Assembly (NCBI RefSeq): GCF_022761115.1
Contig: NZ_JAKWJS010000001.1
Location: forward strand, 1,054,001-1,118,000
From: Dyella sp. RRB7
Lineage (GTDB): Bacteria > Pseudomonadota > Gammaproteobacteria > Xanthomonadales > Rhodanobacteraceae
Direction of reading: 5' to 3'
Length of the DNA stretch: 64,000 nt
Position 1 is the stretch's first letter; each line of letters begins with the position of its first letter. Positions 61,468-64,000 of the stretch are shown piece after piece. The translations under genes and the position numbers were made by a program. The notes below the pieces were generated by a model. The model saw only the letters and a program-made list of their open reading frames with translations. It made no database searches and was not told the origin of the DNA.

Positions 61468-64000
61468 TTACTTCGACGGTAGCGGATGGCCGTTGCCGTC
61501 GATCACCTCGACCTCGCCCAGATTGAGCGCGCGCACCGGCTGCTCGATCTTCTTCAGGTCACCCACGATCACCCAGGTCAGCGCGCCCGGCTTGATGATC
61601 TCCTTCAAGGCGGCCTCCGCATCCGGCTGGCTGACGGCCTCGGTACGTGCCTTGAGCGTCTGCACATAGTTGTCCGGGCGGTCGTACTGCACGATTTCGC
61701 TCATCGCGCTGAGCACTTCGGTGGCGGTCTCGAAGCTGCCGGGCAGGCCGCGGATGTTGGAGTCCTTGATCTTGTCCACTTCCTGCGCCGTGAGCGGACG
61801 CGTGCCGACCACCTCGGTGGCTTCCTTGAGCACCTCGTGCGCGGACTCGGCCGTCTTGTCGGTCTGCACCGGGGCGTACATCAGGAACGGACGCTGGCCG
61901 ATCGCATCGCGCATGAAGCTGAAGGCCCCGTACGCCCAGCGCTTGTCCTCGCGCAGGTTCATATTCAGGCGCGAGGTGAAGCTGCCGCCGAAGGCGCCGT
62001 TGCCCACATCGATGGCCAGCTCGTTGGGCGCCTTGCTGGAAGGCGCCAGCAGGCCGGCAAGGATCAGCGACTGCGGTGCATCCGGCTTGTCGATCAGGAA
62101 CACGCGCGGCTTGGACTGCGCCGCCACCGCGGTGATGTCCTTCTTCGGCACGGCGCTGGACGGTGCCTTCCAGTCGCCGAACGCGGCATCGAGCTGTGGA
62201 ATGATCTGCTGCAGCGTGGTGTCGCCAGCCACCAGGATCTTCACGTTGTCCGGACGCAGCCAGTCGCGCTGGAACGCCGTCAGGTCCGACGCCTGCATGG
62301 CCTTGATGGCCTCTTCCGTACCGCTGCCGGTGAACGGAATGCCGTAGGCATGGTGCGCGCCGTAGAGCAGCGGCGGCAGCGTGCGCAGGGCCAGTGCGGT
62401 GGGCTGGGTCTTTTCCTGGGCGATGCCGGCCAGCCACTGGCCACGCACGCGCTCGATGTCCTCGGCCTTGAAGGCCGGGTTGCGCACGATGTCGGCAAAC
62501 AGTTCCAGCGACGGCTGCAACTGGTCGTTCAACGCGTTGAGCGAGGCTGAGCAGGCGTCCAGCCCGCAACCGACGCGGGTGATCGCGCCCAGGCGCTGCT
62601 TGCGCTTGGCCACTTCCACCGAGTCCAGATCCTTGGTGCTCTCGTTCATCAGCGTGGTGGTGAAGCTGGCGGTGCCGAGCTTGTGGCCCTGGTCGGCGGC
62701 GTAGCCGGCGTCGAACATCAGCTGCACGTGCGTCACCGGAATGGTGTGGCGCTGGGCCAGCACCACTTCGATGCCGTTCTTGAGCTTGCCGCGTTCGAGC
62801 GTGGGGAAGCTCAGGTCCGGGAACTGCGCCACCTGGGGCACGCCCTTGCTGCGATCCACTTCGCTCTTGGCCACGGTATAGGCCTGCGCCGCCGGCAGCT
62901 TGGCGGCGGGACGACCTTCGGCCGGGCCGAGCGCAACGACCTTGGCGTCCTCGGCATCCGGATTGAAGTCGTTGCCGGCAGGCAGCACGGTCAGCAGGTA
63001 GTCGCCCTTGCTGAGCCACTTGTCCGACGCGGCCTTGACGCTGGCCTGGGTAGCCGCGTCCGCACGCGCCAGATCCTTCTTGTAGGCGCCCGGATCGCCG
63101 CGATAGACCTGACCCTCGGCCAGGATCACCGCCTTGCCGCCAAAGCCGCCGACCTTTTCCAGGCCACGCACGAAGCTGGCGCGGTTGCCGATCTTGGCGC
63201 GGTCCAGTTCGTCGGGCGTGGGGCCGTCGGCGAGGAACTTCTTCAACTCCTCATCGATCACCGCCTCGACCTTGGCCGGGTCCACGCCATCCTTCACGTC
63301 GGCCTGGATCTGGAACTGGCTGGCCAGCGCGAACGGCGAGATGCTGGCGGACACGTTGTCGACCAGCTTGTCCTGATAGACCAGCCGCTGGTACAGGCGC
63401 GAGGTCTTGCCACCGCCAAGCACGGTGGAGGCGAGATCGAGCTGGATGGCATCGTCCGAGCCCAGCTGCGGCACCACCCAGGTGCGATAGATGCGCGGCT
63501 GCGCCACATGGTCGTGCTGTATGCCACGGGTGGACTTGGACAGCGGGGTGATCCACGCCTGCTGCCGCGGCACCGGTGGACCCGCCGGGATATCGCCGAA
63601 GTATTTCCCGGCCTTGGCCTTGGCTTCGGCCACGGTGATGTCGCCGGCCAGCACCAGGGTGGTGTTGGCGGCGCCGTAGTAGTCGTGGAACCACTGCTTC
63701 ACGTCACCCAGCGAGGCCGCATTGAGGTCGGCCATCGAGCCGATGGTGTCGTGCTGGTAGGGATGGTTGCCGGGATAGGTGTTGGACAGGATGTTCTGGT
63801 CCACGCGGCCATAGGGGCGGTTTTCGCCCTGGCGCTTCTCGTTCTGCACCACGCCGCGCTGGGTATCGAGCTCCTTCTGGCCGATCGCGCCGAGCAGGTG
63901 GCCCATGCGGTCGGACTCCATCCACAGCGCCATGTCCAGCGCGGTGGTGGGCACGGTTTCGAAGTAATTGGTGCGATCGAACCAGGTGGTGCCGTTCATG
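61468..64000 (-). CDS. M16-family zinc peptidase, N-terminus missing at window edge
   Basis: At least 844 residues of a pitrilysin-like enzyme are present. The visible start NGTTWFDRTNYFETVP lies after the HxxEH zinc motif, which must be beyond the window. The third zinc ligand is in VVQNEKRQ (about residue 54 of the visible part). A second, non-catalytic M16 domain follows, with VDAGYAADQGHKLGTA-like (MFDAGYAADQGHK) and GAFGGSFTSRLNMNLRE. Such proteins degrade short peptides in the periplasm. It may extend the peptide-degrading set seen at 42-50 kb, though it lies 11 kb away and on the other strand. Confidence 0.9.
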   Translation of the reverse strand, partial: MNGTTWFDRTNYFETVPTTALDMALWMESDRMGHLLGAIGQKELDTQRGVVQNEKRQGENRPYGRVDQNILSNTYPGNHPYQHDTIGSMADLNAASLGDVKQWFHDYYGAANTTLVLAGDITVAEAKAKAGKYFGDIPAGPPVPRQQAWITPLSKSTRGIQHDHVAQPRIYRTWVVPQLGSDDAIQLDLASTVLGGGKTSRLYQRLVYQDKLVDNVSASISPFALASQFQIQADVKDGVDPAKVEAVIDEELKKFLADGPTPDELDRAKIGNRASFVRGLEKVGGFGGKAVILAEGQVYRGDPGAYKKDLARADAATQASVKAASDKWLSKGDYLLTVLPAGNDFNPDAEDAKVVALGPAEGRPAAKLPAAQAYTVAKSEVDRSKGVPQVAQFPDLSFPTLERGKLKNGIEVVLAQRHTIPVTHVQLMFDAGYAADQGHKLGTASFTTTLMNESTKDLDSVEVAKRKQRLGAITRVGCGLDACSASLNALNDQLQPSLELFADIVRNPAFKAEDIERVRGQWLAGIAQEKTQPTALALRTLPPLLYGAHHAYGIPFTGSGTEEAIKAMQASDLTAFQRDWLRPDNVKILVAGDTTLQQIIPQLDAAFGDWKAPSSAVPKKDITAVAAQSKPRVFLIDKPDAPQSLILAGLLAPSSKAPNELAIDVGNGAFGGSFTSRLNMNLREDKRWAYGAFSFMRDAIGQRPFLMYAPVQTDKTAESAHEVLKEATEVVGTRPLTAQEVDKIKDSNIRGLPGSFETATEVLSAMSEIVQYDRPDNYVQTLKARTEAVSQPDAEAALKEIIKPGALTWVIVGDLKKIEQPVRALNLGEVEVIDGNGHPLPSK

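Overview
The window is GC-rich, densely coded chromosomal DNA from a gammaproteobacterium. Its gene families point to the Lysobacterales (Xanthomonadales), most likely the Rhodanobacteraceae (Dyella/Rhodanobacter/Luteibacter-type). The evidence is the cysteine-free L28/L33 pair, a thymidine kinase without its zinc cysteines, PlsB- and PssA-type phospholipid enzymes, a large SNF2 protein and several secreted xanthomonad-style hydrolases. The genus is an inference. I see no phage, insertion sequence, CRISPR array, tRNA or rRNA gene.

Layout. 0-0.4 kb: edge of an amino-acid permease. 0.9-6.6 kb: an HxlR-regulated EmrAB/outer-membrane-factor efflux operon divergent from a short-chain dehydrogenase, with shared AT-rich palindromes between them. 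6.7-8.9 kb: glucokinase, a HAD phosphatase and a small lipoprotein. 8.9-13.6 kb (minus): SNF2 helicase, gpsA, secB. 13.9-14.3 kb: rpmB-rpmG, ending in back-to-back terminators shared with a fatty-acid desaturase. 15.9-19.3 kb: a four-gene GldA/F/G-like ABC cluster. 19.3-25.97 kb: gnd, mutM, an unknown gene with tdk, then rep and a lone bluB. 26-39 kb: AI-2E-type permease, an e(P4)-type acid phosphatase followed by a strongly structured possible RNA, plsB, an amidohydrolase, ubiE with membrane oxidoreductase genes, a GST, and an EamA exporter divergent from an AsnC/Lrp regulator.

39.1-41.2 kb holds a MASE1-type membrane sensor whose C-terminal kinase region looks degenerate. Its long upstream region contains a perfect CRP/Clp-type palindrome and a second near-perfect palindrome just before the start codon. 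41.9-50.2 kb is an export-oriented hydrolase island: two tandem S10 serine carboxypeptidases, a Tat-type phosphoesterase, an EF-hand protein, an M1 aminopeptidase and a membrane-anchored alpha/beta hydrolase. Together they could digest peptides and phosphoesters outside the cytoplasm. 50.2-56.9 kb carries housekeeping genes (YgjP-like protease, rdgC, aromatic/aspartate aminotransferase, ttcA, pssA). 57-60.8 kb is a MarR-FUSC-DUF1656-HlyD aromatic-acid-type efflux operon with an AT-rich operator. The right edge is an M16 peptidase lacking its N-terminus.

No single locus is plainly a new defence or biosynthetic system. The best candidates for something undescribed are the structured RNA near 28.2 kb, the MASE1 pseudokinase with its layered promoter, and the acid-type hydrolase island. 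A family of perfect GC-rich hairpins sits at gene 3' ends without U-tracts.
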